Origin: Anaeramoeba flamelloides
Taxonomy: Eukaryota > Metamonada > Anaeramoebidae
Assembly (NCBI GenBank): GCA_027625915.1
Contig: JANTQA010000074.1
Coordinates: 30,646-94,645, forward strand
Length of the DNA stretch: 64,000 bases
Reading direction: 5' to 3'
In this document: in pieces, positions 35,713 to 46,420 of the stretch
Position numbering within the stretch: the stretch's first letter is position 1
Layout of the letters: the number at the start of each line of letters is the position of its first letter
Notes under the pieces: model-generated
Told to the model about the DNA's origin: nothing
What the model saw: only the letters and a program-made list of their open reading frames with translations
The model's database searches: none
Translations under genes and position numbers: made by a program

Positions 35713-36477
35713 TATTTTTTACTTAGGATCACAATTAAAATTTTTGATTTTTGAAATTATTTTTTAATCTAATTCCAAATCTAAAATTAGAATTCAAAAT
35801 AATGAGTCTTTTAGTATTTCAAAATTAAGACATAGAACCTTCTAAACTAACGAATTTTTTCAATTTTTAAATTTCAAGATTTTCTCAATTATTATTAACC
35901 ATACCAAATAAACAATTGATTAATTTTTAGTTCTTTTCAATGAAATAGTTTTATATTTCAATATATTACTAAAATGTGAAAATTATTTTAACAAAGTAAT
36001 CTCTGAGTTAAATTTTTCATTTTTTCAAAAAATTTGAATTTTTTAGTAACTAATCTACATTTTGCATCAAATTTAAAAAAGATTTTTTTTACAATTCTCT
36101 AAGTCTAACTATTGATAATTGATCCTTTCAATTTGTCACAAAATGCAGATTTTTATCTGAAAATTATGAATTTTTTACTAATACTTGGGGTAACCTTTTT
36201 TCTTTGATGAGATCAACTTTTGTTACTATTTTACAAATAGAATTTTTTAGAGTCATCTTTGAACCATTGATTACAAATGTGATTTACCTTTGTTAGCAAA
36301 ATATTTTCATTTCAGACTTGCACATACTTCTTGGTAGACGCTAATCCCTTAAGTGAATTGAACTTGAAAAAATTATTTCAAATTTCAGGAAATGGAGTTA
36401 TAGTGAATCTTTTAACTATTTTAACTATTTACAAAAACTTTTGAATTTTAGTTCAGGTTTGAATTCATTCATAAGTA
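35713..36477. other. Non-coding AT-rich sequence
   Basis: No gene, repeat end or RNA signal recognised. Confidence 0.5.
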
Positions 36478-36547
36478 CTGTTGTCAAAATAATACACGCA
36501 AAAAAGTTTAATCTATGATTCCAAATAAAAAAAGGTATTTTTTTATA
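36478..36547 (+). mobile_element. Truncated family 4 element (left end)
   Basis: TA, then CTGTTGTCAAAATAATACAC, then AAAAAGTTTAATC, match the left end of the full elements at 37733 and 58954. The copy breaks off at the MITE1 starting at 36548. Confidence 0.55.
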
Positions 36548-36748
36548 CATTCAATTCTACTTTAAATTCATAAAATTTCAACAAAAAATAAGGTAGAAAA
36601 AAAAACACAAATTAAAACACAGAATTCAGAAACTAGTAAAATACTTTTGTGAAAAATAAAATTCCAAATTTTTCACCTTAATTTGTAATTTTTTTTGTGC
36701 TACCTTAATTTTTGTTGAAAGTTTGTACATTTAAAGTGAAACTTACTG
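36548..36748 (-). mobile_element. MITE1 copy, degenerate
   Basis: A palindromic element with a worn left end (CATTCAATTCTAC) and a clear right end (AAAGTGAAACTTACTG), flanked by TA. The spacer is in the reverse orientation. Confidence 0.65.
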
Positions 36749-36834
36749 TAAGAAGACCCAATACATTAATTGATCAAATAAATCTAAAATAAACGATGAG
36801 TGAATAAGGAAATTAATTTTCTAAAGTTCTATTA

Positions 36835-37030
36835 CAGTCAGTTTCACTTTTAAGGCACAAACTTTCAACGAAATTTAAAGCACAAAAAAATCTCAAATTA
36901 AGGAACAAAATTTGGAATTTTTTTTTTTACAATTTATTTTACTAGAATTTGAATTTTGTGCTTTAATTTGAGATTTTTTTTGTGCCTTAAATTTCGTTGA
37001 AAGTTTGTGCCTTAAAAGTGAAACTGACTG
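36835..37030 (+). mobile_element. MITE1 copy, 196 bp, TA-flanked
   Basis: A well-preserved reference copy: CAGTCAGTTTCACTTTTAAG at the left, the complementary CTTAAAAGTGAAACTGACTG at the right, arms of about 85 bp, a T-rich spacer and TA on both sides. CAGT termini and TA duplication fit Tc1/mariner/pogo-derived MITEs. No ORF. Confidence 0.9.
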
Positions 37031-37165
37031 TATTAAAACATAAAATTCTAAAAATGCAAGATTAAATATGAAAAATTATTTCAAAAGATAGAGTTATATT
37101 CGAATTTATTGTGAATTGTTCGGCGAAAAGAGTAATCTAAACTAGTAAAGAGAGAATTTTGAAGT

Positions 37166-37445
37166 GATTAAGTTTGAAACGTCTTTAGTGACTAAATTCG
37201 AGATTAAGTTTGAAAATTCTTTAGTGACTAAATTCGAGATTAAGTTTGAAACTTCTTTAGTGACTAAATTCTAGAATAAAATTGATACTAAATTTGTACA
37301 TAAATTCAAGATTAAATTCGAAACTTCTTTCTTCACTAAATTCGAGATTAAATTTGAAACTTCTTTCGTGAATAAATTTAAAAATTCTTTTGTGACCCAA
37401 TTCATGAATTCTAACATGACTAAATTCGTGACTAAATTAGATACT
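37166..37445. repeat. 36-bp minisatellite, about six units then degenerate
   Basis: Tandem units start at 37166, 37202, 37238, 37274, 37310 and 37346, each like GATTAAGTTTGAAAC then TTCTTTAGTGACTAAATTCGA, becoming irregular to about 37445. Confidence 0.85.
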
Positions 37446-37732
37446 TCTAATTCAAAGAGTGTCTATATTATACACAGTCATCAGAAGTATTTGACACTTA
37501 ATTTAGTTTTCTAAAAAAAAACAAAAAAATAAAAAAAAATAAAAGAAGAACCTAAAATAATAGATAGAGAAAAATTGAAAATATCATTAAGTGCAAAAAA
37601 ATAGAACTAACTTTTTTTGAAATTTTTTATTATTAAAAAAAAATAACAAAAAATCAACAAAAAATAGTGAAAATTATGAAAAATTTTAAAAAAATTTCAT
37701 TCCCAATTTCAATTTTACTTTACAGTTGTCAA

Positions 37733-38215
37733 AATAATTTTTGCAGAAAAGTTTAATACCATGTTCCAAAATACAAAGCTTGTTTTTTTTTTTTTTTGTT
37801 ATAGAAGACCTAAACATTAGCTGATTATAAGAAACTGATAATAAACTAATTAGTAAATATGGTGTTGGTTTCTTAAATGGTTCTGTTCTTTAAAAAAGAA
37901 ATTGGAAAAATAAAGGATCAAATTGAAAGATTTCATCACATAAAATAAAAGTAAATTTTGGAGAATATTTTATATTCATCAAAAAACAAAAAAAATCAAA
38001 AAAATTAAAATTATTAAAAAAAATTACACGAATTGTATTATTAAGTTAAAATTGACCTAAAACATCAAGGGTTTTACTTTCAAAATTAATTGGGAACCCT
38101 CTTTATACTATTAGATAGTGAATTAGATGTTCAACTGTTACACGAAGAAAAAAGCACTGATTTAATTTTGAAATTTGGATTATAGGATTTTAGGTACACA
38201 TTATTTTGATAACTG
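37733..38215 (+). mobile_element. TA-flanked non-autonomous element, 483 bp (family 4)
   Basis: Left end CAGTTGTCAAAATAATTTTT, right end ATTATTTTGATAACTG, with TA on both sides. A second copy at 58954-59637 has the same internal order (TTATAGAAGACC, GAAACTGATAATAAA, GGTTTCTTAAA) and, without its inserted MITE1, the same length. No transposase frame. The termini fit Tc1/mariner. Confidence 0.75.
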
Positions 38216-38542
38216 TACTTCATGGGATCATTGTATCAAAGGAGATCTTCAATTGTCTTTATTGATTTGACTGGGTAATACATAAATGATGATTTTTCTT
38301 TTTTTTTTTTTTTTTGGAATTAATTGATTTCTTCTTTTTATTTCAATATATCTTCAAGTTTTTTGTAATTTCTATATTTCTTAGAATGTTATTAATTATC
38401 AAGTATCATTCTCTTTGCATTCTTTCTTTCTTTTCATTTGTTAATAAAAAAAATATAATTATTAAGAACTTTAATTTGTGCTTTTTTTTCAACTCTCAAT
38501 TTTCTTCAAAAAACCAATCAAATTCTTTTTTCAAAAAATATT

Positions 38543-38790
38543 TATATAAATCAAAATATTCTAAATTACAGTCAGTTTCACTTTTAAGGCACAAACTTTC
38601 AACGAAATTTAAGGCACAAAAAAAATCTCAAATTAAGGCACAAAATTTGGAATTTTAATTTTTACAATTTATTTTACTAGAATTTGAATTTTGTGCCTTA
38701 ATTTGAGATTTTTTTGTGCCTTAAATTTCGTTGAAAGTTTGTGCCTTAAAAGTGAAACTGACTGTATATAAATCAAAATATTCTAAATTA
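38543..38790. repeat. 26-bp perfect direct repeats flanking a MITE1
   Basis: The 26 bp at 38543-38568 (TATATAAATCAAAATATTCT and six more bases) are repeated exactly at 38765-38790, directly abutting both ends of the MITE1 copy. Confidence 0.95.
38569..38764 (+). mobile_element. MITE1 copy, 196 bp
   Basis: Well preserved, with CAGTCAG...CTGACTG ends. The flanking duplication here is 26 bp rather than just TA. The short ORF across it is an artefact of the arms. Confidence 0.9.
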
Positions 38791-39843
38791 CTTTTTAAAT
38801 TAAATTTCATTAACAATCTATAAAAATAGTTTTACTACTTATTTTTTGATGATAATCCAATAACTTTCGAAGCATAAGATCAAATAAATAAAATTACAGA
38901 TCTAAAATTCAAATAAAAACAATTCACCAACATTCATAAAAAAAAAAATTATAAATTTTATAAAACATTACCTGATAATTTGAGCATTATTTCAAATCAA
39001 TATTTTTTTAATCATTATTTATCTGATTTTATCTTTTTTCTAATTTAATTAATTAAAAAAATAAAAAACTTATTATTTTGATATATTTTTTGTTAACTTA
39101 TTTATCACTTGGTGAGAAAAAACAAAATAAATCGAAATATTTTATGGATATATATATATATATATTTAATTATCAGGTTTGTATAACCAACACTTCTGAT
39201 TCAATAAAGATATACTTTATTTGTAAAAAATGTTACCCAAAAAACTAAAAATAATTTTAAATTTCAATTTTATTTTACTTAATTGACTTTTGGAAAATAT
39301 ATAAGAAATGATTAGAATAATATACATCAGAGCATAATTGATAAAATATTAATCAAAACAAAGTAATATATTTTCAAAAAAAAAAAAAAATGAAAAAACT
39401 CAAATCTTGAGTTTAACCTCATTCTGGTGAAAAAAAAAATCTAACAATGTTCATTTTGATCTATAATTGAAGAAAAAAAGAAAATTCCATAAGAAATCAA
39501 TATTATAAGACTACAATAATTTCCACCTTTTAAATAATATTACAATAAAACCTTATAAACATGTGAAGGTAGTTCTTGTAATTAAAAAAAATTTTTTTTT
39601 TAAAAACAATTGTGTAACAAAATAAATCAATTAAAAAAAAAAATACGAAAAAATGTGAAATAATGATTTCGATTTTAATAATTTCAAAAATGAATTTTTC
39701 ATCAAACTACCCATTCAAACTATTGAACACAAGTAATTTTAAAGTTAAAATAGTGTTTTTTGACTGGAAATGATTTGATTAATTCCATTTGAGTCTTATA
39801 TTTATCAGATTTATTAACAAATATGATATAAATATTTATTCTA
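38791..39843. other. Non-coding AT-rich sequence
   Basis: Only homopolymer runs and a short (TA)n near 39150. Nothing else seen. Confidence 0.5.
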
Positions 39844-40040
39844 CACTCAGTTCCTCTTTAAAGACACAAAGTTTTAACCAAAAATTTAAGGCAAAAAAAA
39901 TCTCAAATTTACGCACATACTTTTGAATTTTTTTTTTTTCAAATTATTTTACATGAATTTGAATTTTCTGTACCTTAATTTGAAAATTTTCTATGTTTTA
40001 AATTTCGTTCAACATTGTATCTTAAAAGCAGAACTGAATG
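39844..40040 (+). mobile_element. MITE1 copy, degenerate
   Basis: CACTCAGTTCCTC left, GCAGAACTGAATG right, TA-flanked; arms eroded. Confidence 0.75.
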
Positions 40041-40199
40041 TATCATAACATCCTAATATCATACTTTATAATATATTTGTAACAAGTTTTTATATTGTGA
40101 CAAAAAAATTATATAATGTGCATATATAAATCAATAAATTATCATATCGTTTACACACTTTGATAATACTAAGGAAGATAGAACTTTTTAATTGTAATT

Positions 40200-40660
40200 T
40201 TTTTTTTCATTTTTAAGTTACTTTTTTAGAAAGATATATGACATTTTTTTTTTTTTTTTTTTGATAGAACTGTAAACATTTTTTATCTATATTTATGAGA
40301 TTGGATTTTTTATTTTATTTAAATAAATTTTCAAAGTTTGATAATATAAACTATATTCTAAAAAATTGGACACTGTTTAAACAGTTTAAAGAATAACAAT
40401 ACTATACTTTAAATTCAATTTAGAAAGAATTTTGATTTTACAAACTATTTTCATTTTTTGTCTTTTTTGTTTTGTTTTCATTTCCTTTTTTCCAATTTCG
40501 TAATCTGTGTCCGTTATATTTGTAATTTCTTTCGATAGTTGATAGAAGGTTAGTGTAGAGTTTGTGAAATTGATAAAATCCACATATAATTGGTTGATGG
40601 TATCTTATCATTTGATCGATCCATCAACAATTGTTGGTGAAATTTCAACAACAATTGTTC
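40200..40660 (-). repeat. Inverted partial copy of the 50.2-kb / 58.2-kb / 61.9-kb repeat
   Basis: Read on the minus strand, it matches 50225-50540 (motifs GATCAAATGATAAGATACC, CACTAACCTTCTATCAA, GGAAATGAAAACAAAAC) and parts of 58250-58500 and 61860-62040. Its other half matches 45180-45340 (TTTACAGTTCTATCAAAAA). It lacks the twin hairpins. Confidence 0.6.
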
Positions 40661-40760
40661 AATACATTTTTTCATGTTACACTCGTTTCATTATTTTGGA
40701 CACATTATTTTTTATTTTTGAGTTTTATATTTTTTTCTTTTATTTGAATTAAAATGATTA

Positions 40761-40953
40761 CAGCCAGCTCCACTTTTAAGACACAAACTTTCAATGAAAT
40801 ATAAGGCACAATAAAAATCTCAAATAAAAGCACAGATATGGAATTTTTTTTACACTAATTATTTTCAAGAATTTGAATTTTGTTATTTAATTTTAGATTT
40901 TACAATACCTTAAATTTTGTTGAAAGTTTGTGTCTTAAAAGTGAAACTGACTG
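40761..40953 (+). mobile_element. MITE1 copy
   Basis: CAGCCAGCTCCACTTTTAAG left, AAAAGTGAAACTGACTG right, TA-flanked. Confidence 0.85.
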
Positions 40954-40980
40954 TACTTATTAAAACGCTAATACTCTCTA

Positions 40981-41177
40981 CAGTCAATTTCACTTTTAAG
41001 GCACAAATTTTCAACGAAATTTAAGGCACAATCAATTCTCAAATTAAGGCACAAAATTTGTAATTATTTTTTTTACAATTTATTTTACTAGAATTTGAAT
41101 TTTGTACCTTAATTTGAGATTTTTTTTTGTGCATTAAATTTTGTTGAAAGTTTGTGCCTTAAAAGTGAAACTGACTG
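40981..41177 (+). mobile_element. MITE1 copy
   Basis: CAGTCAATTTCAC left, AAGTGAAACTGACTG right, TA-flanked. Only 27 bp from the preceding copy. Confidence 0.9.
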
Positions 41178-41292
41178 TAACTGAAATGCACTTTTGTATT
41201 AGGTTTGGAAAAATACAATAAATTGACATTCTATTTTACTAATATTTGATTTTTGGTGTTACTGTGATGCCAAATTTTATCAATGGGGTTTA

Positions 41293-42793
41293 TATCCCTT
41301 AGCACCCCGGATTTGCCTAAATTTCATCAAGTTTTTTAAATTAGATTTAAAATGATATTGATCTACTAAGATATTAATTTTCTTATTTGTCTTTAATCCA
41401 GATTTGAATTATAATAAAAAGTCAAAATAGTTCAAAGATAAAGAAGTTAAGTTATTGATTTTTTTTTTTGAAATTGAAAAAAAAAAAATAATAATTATTC
41501 ATTTTTACATTTTTTTTAAAGATTTTTATTTTTATTTTATTTTTTTAAATCAGAAATTTTATTAAATTAATAGTAATTCAAAACTCAACACATTAATTTA
41601 TTAATAATAACCACCAAACAATTTTGCTAATTTTATGATAAAAACAATAAATAAAAAAAATAAATAAATCAAAAATTTAATTTTTTTTTTTAGAAAAAAT
41701 TTCAATAAATATCTAATTAAGAGAAAAATGAAATTTATTTCTTTAGGCCAAAATTAAATTTTTAATATGATTAATTTTCTAAAACTTTTATTTAAGCAAT
41801 AGATAATAATTGAAAATCAAAAAAAAAAAAAAAAAATGTAAAATAATTTCAATTTATTAAATTGGAATGAAACCAAATAAAAACCTTTTAATCGATAAAA
41901 TATTTATACCCAAATTTGAAATAAAATAAAAAATAACTCTTAAATATTATTCCGTGATATAATAAAATAATCTCCGAAACCAATTTTTTTTTATTGCATT
42001 TTGTAATTGGTAAACATTTGAATAATATATTTGCGATATTTGGATTTTTCCTTAATAATTTAATCCAGATCTTGTTAAATAAGTTCTGATATATGGTCTC
42101 TAATTCAAAAATATTGTTTATTTTATGTCTAGATTTTAAAAAGTCAAAAATTAAAAAATTGTAAAAAATAAAAAAAAAATCAATTATTAATCTAACTCAA
42201 ACTATTGCCCCAATCAAATAAATTTTGAAAAAATCTTGTTAAAAAATTGTAAAATTTTACAATGAAAAAAAATTTGATTTTTTTTTCTAATTTAATTTAT
42301 ATTTTTTTTTATTTTTAAATAATTTAGAATCTAATATAGATATTGATATTGAATAGTAATCAGTAGATCAAACAAATTTTCTATGTGTTGTTATAATAAC
42401 TTTTATAATGAATAAATTATTTAATCAAGCATTTTAGGGAATTTTGGGGTGCAAAGGGCCCCAAAAAATTTCTAGTAAAGTATGATGTGTTTAAAATGTT
42501 AAAACTAAGAGGTTTTTGATTTCTAGACAAACTTTTCAAAAAAAAAAAAAAAATTTATTTTGACAAAATTTGAAAAAATAATAAAATCACAATAACCAAA
42601 AAAAAAATTCCGAATGTTGAAAAATTTTTTTCAAGTTATTTTTTTATTTTAAGTAACTATACAATTTTTAATTATAAAATTTTCTTTCTAAGATAACTGT
42701 TTATTAATTCTATACCTTATTATCCTTTGATAACATTTCAAATTAAAATTTTTGTTTGAAATGTTTTTAGGTTATTTGGGGTGCTAAGGGATA
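41293..42793. mobile_element. Possible 1.5-kb element bounded by a 16-bp inverted repeat
   Basis: TATCCCTTAGCACCCC at 41293-41308 is exactly complementary to 42778-42793. A partial third copy (GGGGTGCAAAGGG) lies at 42446. The interior is AT-rich without coding potential. A target duplication is not obvious. Confidence 0.45.
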
Positions 42794-43494
42794 AAGTTAT
42801 TTCCAAAAAAAGAGGGGCAAATTTATTTTAAAATATATTTATTCAACTAAATGTTGAAAAAAAGTATTTAAAGATACAAAATCATTAAATATTGTTTATA
42901 GATTCCTAAGAATAATTTAATTTGATTCTTAGTATTGTATTACATAAAGAAAAGATATTAAAATTTCTGATCTCAATTTTATCTGATATTTTCAACTGGT
43001 GAAAATTTGTGTTAATTATTTTATTTTTGATCCAAAAAATAGTTTTCAATAACTTGTTTAATCTAAACAAATTTTAATATAGAATTAAAAATATATAAAT
43101 ACATTTGATTATTTAAAAAATCAATTGTACCCTTTCCACATTTTCAGTTTTTTATTGAAATTGGTTGTACATTATTTTCACCAAAAAAAGTGTTAATTTT
43201 TTTTTTTCATTTTTTAGAAATATTCCATCCATCATATTTTGAAATCAATACATTGAACTATTGATTCAATTGGTATTAATATTAAACTTAATTTGGTATT
43301 ACCAATGAACATATAACTCCACAAACAAAGATGATTTATTATAAAAAGTCAAAAAAAAAATGCCACGCTTTTTTGGAAATACCTTATTATTTATGATTTA
43401 ATCTATTTAAGGAGTGATGTCTGTACTACTTATGTACCTAACTTTCATTTCTTCATGAAAAAAATTAATATTTAAAAAAGTAATATATACCTAT
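42794..43494. other. Non-coding AT-rich sequence
   Basis: Nothing recognisable. Confidence 0.5.
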
Positions 43495-43595
43495 ATACCT
43501 TAAAAAGGTGCTTTATTAGCTACATCCCCAAACCCCCTAAAGGGGGCTTCTTACACACATACTTTATGATATTAGAGGATTGAAATTGATATATT
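43495..43595 (+). repeat. C-rich hairpin repeat (motif E)
   Basis: GGTGCTTTATTAGCTACATC, then CCCCAAA and a hairpin CCCCC/TAAA/GGGGG (43533-43546), then a conserved GATATTAGAGGATTGAA. Related copies lie near 58720, 63410 and, inverted, 44790-44890. Confidence 0.6.
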
Positions 43596-43639
43596 CAATA
43601 TAAGAATTATGTTTTAAAAAAATCTTTTGTGTAAGAAAA

Positions 43640-43795
43640 AAAATTAAAATATAACAATAACTTTAAAACAAAAATTTCATTAAAAATAATTAAAAAAAGA
43701 AAAAAAACAATTCAAATTAAAGTAAAAATTCGGAATTTCATTTTCAAATTTTCTCAAATTATTTTACGAAAATCCAAATTTATTGTTTTAATTTG
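43640..43795 (-). mobile_element. Old MITE1 copy, left half, split by a foldback element
   Basis: Worn MITE1-like sequence ending ...TTGTTTTAATTTG, continued at 44635 (TTAATTTGTAATTG ... AAAAAGTTAAAG) to about 44700. Confidence 0.45.
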
Positions 43796-44130
43796 GGTGG
43801 GTGGTTTTATAGAACGAAAATTGATGAAAATCGAAAATTTCCGAAAAAAACTATTGATTATTAGTGTTAAATATTGAATATATTAAATATTTATTGAAAA
43901 TTTTCGAAATTATTGAATATTTTGAGACAATTTTAGAATTATTGATAAAAATAATTGAACTTTCAATTTTTCTTTTAATTTTTCAATTATTAATCAAATT
44001 ATTCAATATTTTATTTTTTTTACAGAAATAAAATGATTCAATAATAATTATAATTATTCAAAAAAAATAAAATTAATCAATAATAATTGTTAAAAAAAAA
44101 TCTAACTTTAACTAGCCTAATCTAACAACA

Positions 44131-44152
44131 CCCTACCCTACCCTACCCTACC
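44131..44152 (+). repeat. Telomere-like (CCCTA)4 tract
   Basis: Four perfect CCCTA units plus CC, followed by degenerate CCTAACC/CCCAACC units to about 44225, all inside the foldback element. Confidence 0.85.
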
Positions 44153-44287
44153 TGACCCAATCTAACCCGACCCAACCTAACCTCCTACTAACCCAACGGT
44201 ACCTAATCTAACCAAACCTAACTTAAACTTAAAATTAACCTAATTATTGAATAGTTTGATAAAATTTTTGAATTATTGATATAAGTA

Positions 44288-44483
44288 CAGTCAGTTTCAC
44301 TTTTAAGGCACAAACTTTCAACGAAATTTAAGGCACAAAAAAATCTCAAATTAAGGCACAAAATTTGGAATTTTTTTTTTTACAATTATTTTTACTAGAA
44401 TTTGAATTTTGTGCTTTAATTTGAGATTTTTTTTGTGCCTTAAATTTCGTTGAAAGTTTGTGCCTTAAAAGTGAAACTGACTG
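44288..44483 (+). mobile_element. MITE1 copy, 196 bp
   Basis: Well preserved, TA-flanked, nested in the foldback element. Confidence 0.9.
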
Positions 44484-44784
44484 TATTGAAATATTAATAA
44501 TTTTTTTTTGATCAATAAATTTGAAAAATATTCAATAAATTATTAAATATATTCAATAATTAACACTAATAATCAATAGTTTTTTTCTGAAATTTTCGAT
44601 TTTCGTCAATTTTCGATTCTTAAATACAAACGCCTTAATTTGTAATTGTTTTGGTGTCTTTAATATATTCAACATTTTTTTCTTAAAAAGTTAAAGAGGT
44701 TGAATTTGTTAAAAAAAAAAAAAAATTACCATATTTTTAAACCAAAACAAAAGATTATTTTTAATCTATCAAATCCAATCCCCA

Positions 44785-44895
44785 TATATAACCAACTCTG
44801 AGGTTATGAACCACCCACCCTTTACGGAGTGTGGGGGGTGTGGGTAATAAAGCATCTTTTTAGGGTATATAGATATATTACTTTTTTAATTATTA
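44785..44895 (-). repeat. Inverted copy of motif E
   Basis: On the minus strand: ATATACCCTAAAAAGATGC, then TTTATTACCCACACCCCCC and an imperfect hairpin around CCGTAAAGGG. Confidence 0.5.
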
Positions 44896-44938
44896 GTTTT
44901 TTTTTCATGAAGAAAGGAAAGTTAGTTACAGTCAGTTT

Positions 44939-45124
44939 CACTTATAAGACATAAACTTTCAACGAAATTTAAGGCACAAAAAAAATCTCAAAATAAAGAA
45001 CAAAATTCAAATTCTAGTAAAATAATTTGTAAAAATTAAAAATCCAAAAATTGTGCTTTAATTTGAGATTTTTGTGTGCCTTAAATTTCGTTGAAAGTTT
45101 GTGTCTTTAAAGTGAAACTGACTG
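44939..45124 (-). mobile_element. MITE1 copy
   Basis: CAGTCAGTTTCACTTATAAG left, GTGAAACTGACTG right, TA-flanked, spacer reversed. Confidence 0.85.
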
Positions 45125-45179
45125 TAAGTAAGTAGTCCAGAAATTTCTACTTAAGTGGATTAAATAATAAAATAAATCT

Positions 45180-45960
45180 TTTTTCATCAAAATTTCAAAA
45201 TTTATTTCTACAGTAAATAATTTTAAAAATCCAATCTCACAAAAAAAGATAAAAGTTGTTTACAGTTCTATCAAAAAAAAAAGATGTGCTATTTCTCTCT
45301 AAAAAAATTAAAAATAAAAAAACATTTAATTTCCAAAACCAATTCTTATTCTTAAAAAATCAGAACTTTATTGATAAAAACGCATCTATAAAATTCTACA
45401 GTCAGTTCCACTTTTAAGACACAAACTTTCAATGAAATTTAAGGAACAAAAAAAATCTCAAATTAAGACACAAAATTTTGAAATTTTTTTTTAACTATTT
45501 ATTTTACTAGAATTTGAATGTTGTTCCTTAATTTGATATTTTTTTGGTGCCTTAACTTTCATTGAATGTTTGTGCCTTAAAAGTGGAACTGGCTGTATAT
45601 TAAAAATTTATAAAGTAACGTATTTCATTTGATCCAGAGTTGAACAAATATTTTGACCTCTTAATCAAAAAAATTATCTCTAGGATCCAAAAAAAAAAAA
45701 AAAAAAGAATGAAAAGTAAATAATAACCAACCCTTGGGGTATATAAAATTAAACTATTCTATTATTTTTTACAATTTTTAGTATAGTTTTACTCAATTTC
45801 ATTTCGGTCAAATCAATTTCTTTTTCTGGTATTGGTTAAAAAAAAAATATTTTTTTTCTTTTAATTCTTTAAACTAAAAGTATCCCATGGGATATAATCT
45901 TGTTTACATTAAACCCAAGATAAAAAAATTGGAGGAAATTTGTAGTTTTAGGAAGTACAT
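45180..45960 (+). repeat. Dispersed repeat, copy 1 (with MITE1 inserted)
   Basis: Matches 54390-54800 in order: ACCAAT/TCTTATTCTT, CAGAACTTTAT, TTTCATTTGATC, AGTTG, GATCCAAAAAAAAA, CTTGGGG. The 45-kb copy carries a MITE1 at 45399-45595 that the 54-kb copy lacks. Confidence 0.65.
45399..45595 (+). mobile_element. MITE1 copy
   Basis: CAGTCAGTTCCACTTTTAAG left, AAGTGGAACTGGCTG right, TA-flanked. The target site is seen unoccupied near 54455. Confidence 0.9.
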
Positions 45961-46021
45961 TCAATTATTGTAGAGCACCAAGTTTTTTTGGTTTTTGATT
46001 TTTTAAATAAAAAGAAAAATA

Positions 46022-46041
46022 GCCTTAAAAGTGAAAACTGT
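46022..46041 (+). mobile_element. MITE1 right-end fragment
   Basis: GCCTTAAAAGTGAAAACTG followed by TA; only the terminal 20 bp remain. Confidence 0.5.
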
Positions 46042-46219
46042 ATTAAATTTTTTTTTTATTTCAAAAAGTAAAAAAAAAAACCTAGGACACTTTCCAATAG
46101 TTTTCATGAGATCTTCTGTTTTATTTGCACAAAATTCTAGGTTTTTTTGTTGTTTTCTATTTATTTGTGAAGTTTTCTTGGTTTTTTGAGGTTTTCTTTT
46201 TTATTTATGAAGTGTTCTA

Positions 46220-46420
46220 CAGTCAGTTCCACTTTTAAGGCAGAAGCTTCAAAGTAATTTAAATCACAAAATAAAAATCCCAAATTAAAGCACAAAATTT
46301 GAGATTCTAGTAAAATAAATTGTATTTATTAAAAATTCCAAATTTTGTATTTTAATTTGAGATTTTTTTTTGTGCCTTAAATTTCGTTAAAAGTTTGTGC
46401 ATTAAAAGTGGAAGTGGATG
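46220..46420 (-). mobile_element. MITE1 copy, degenerate right end
   Basis: CAGTCAGTTCCACTTTTAAG left, ending AAGTGGAAGTGGATG; TA at the left only. Confidence 0.75.

Larger units (their letters stand above)
43796..44634. mobile_element. Foldback element with 8-bp target duplication (family 3)
   Basis: Inverted arms (43796-about 43905 and about 44520-44634) share AATCGAAAATTTC, AAACTATTGATTATTAGTG and ATTGAATATATT. The 8 bp TTAATTTG precede (43788-43795) and follow (44635-44642) the element. A MITE1 (44288-44483) is inserted within; without it the element is about 640 bp. An 8-bp duplication fits hAT, P or Merlin types. No ORF. Confidence 0.75.

Noticed and set aside
38314-38658. Repeated peptide (SLLRHKLSTKFKAQK) in frames here and at 59179-59379
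   Set aside because: Encoded by the left arm of MITE1, not a gene.
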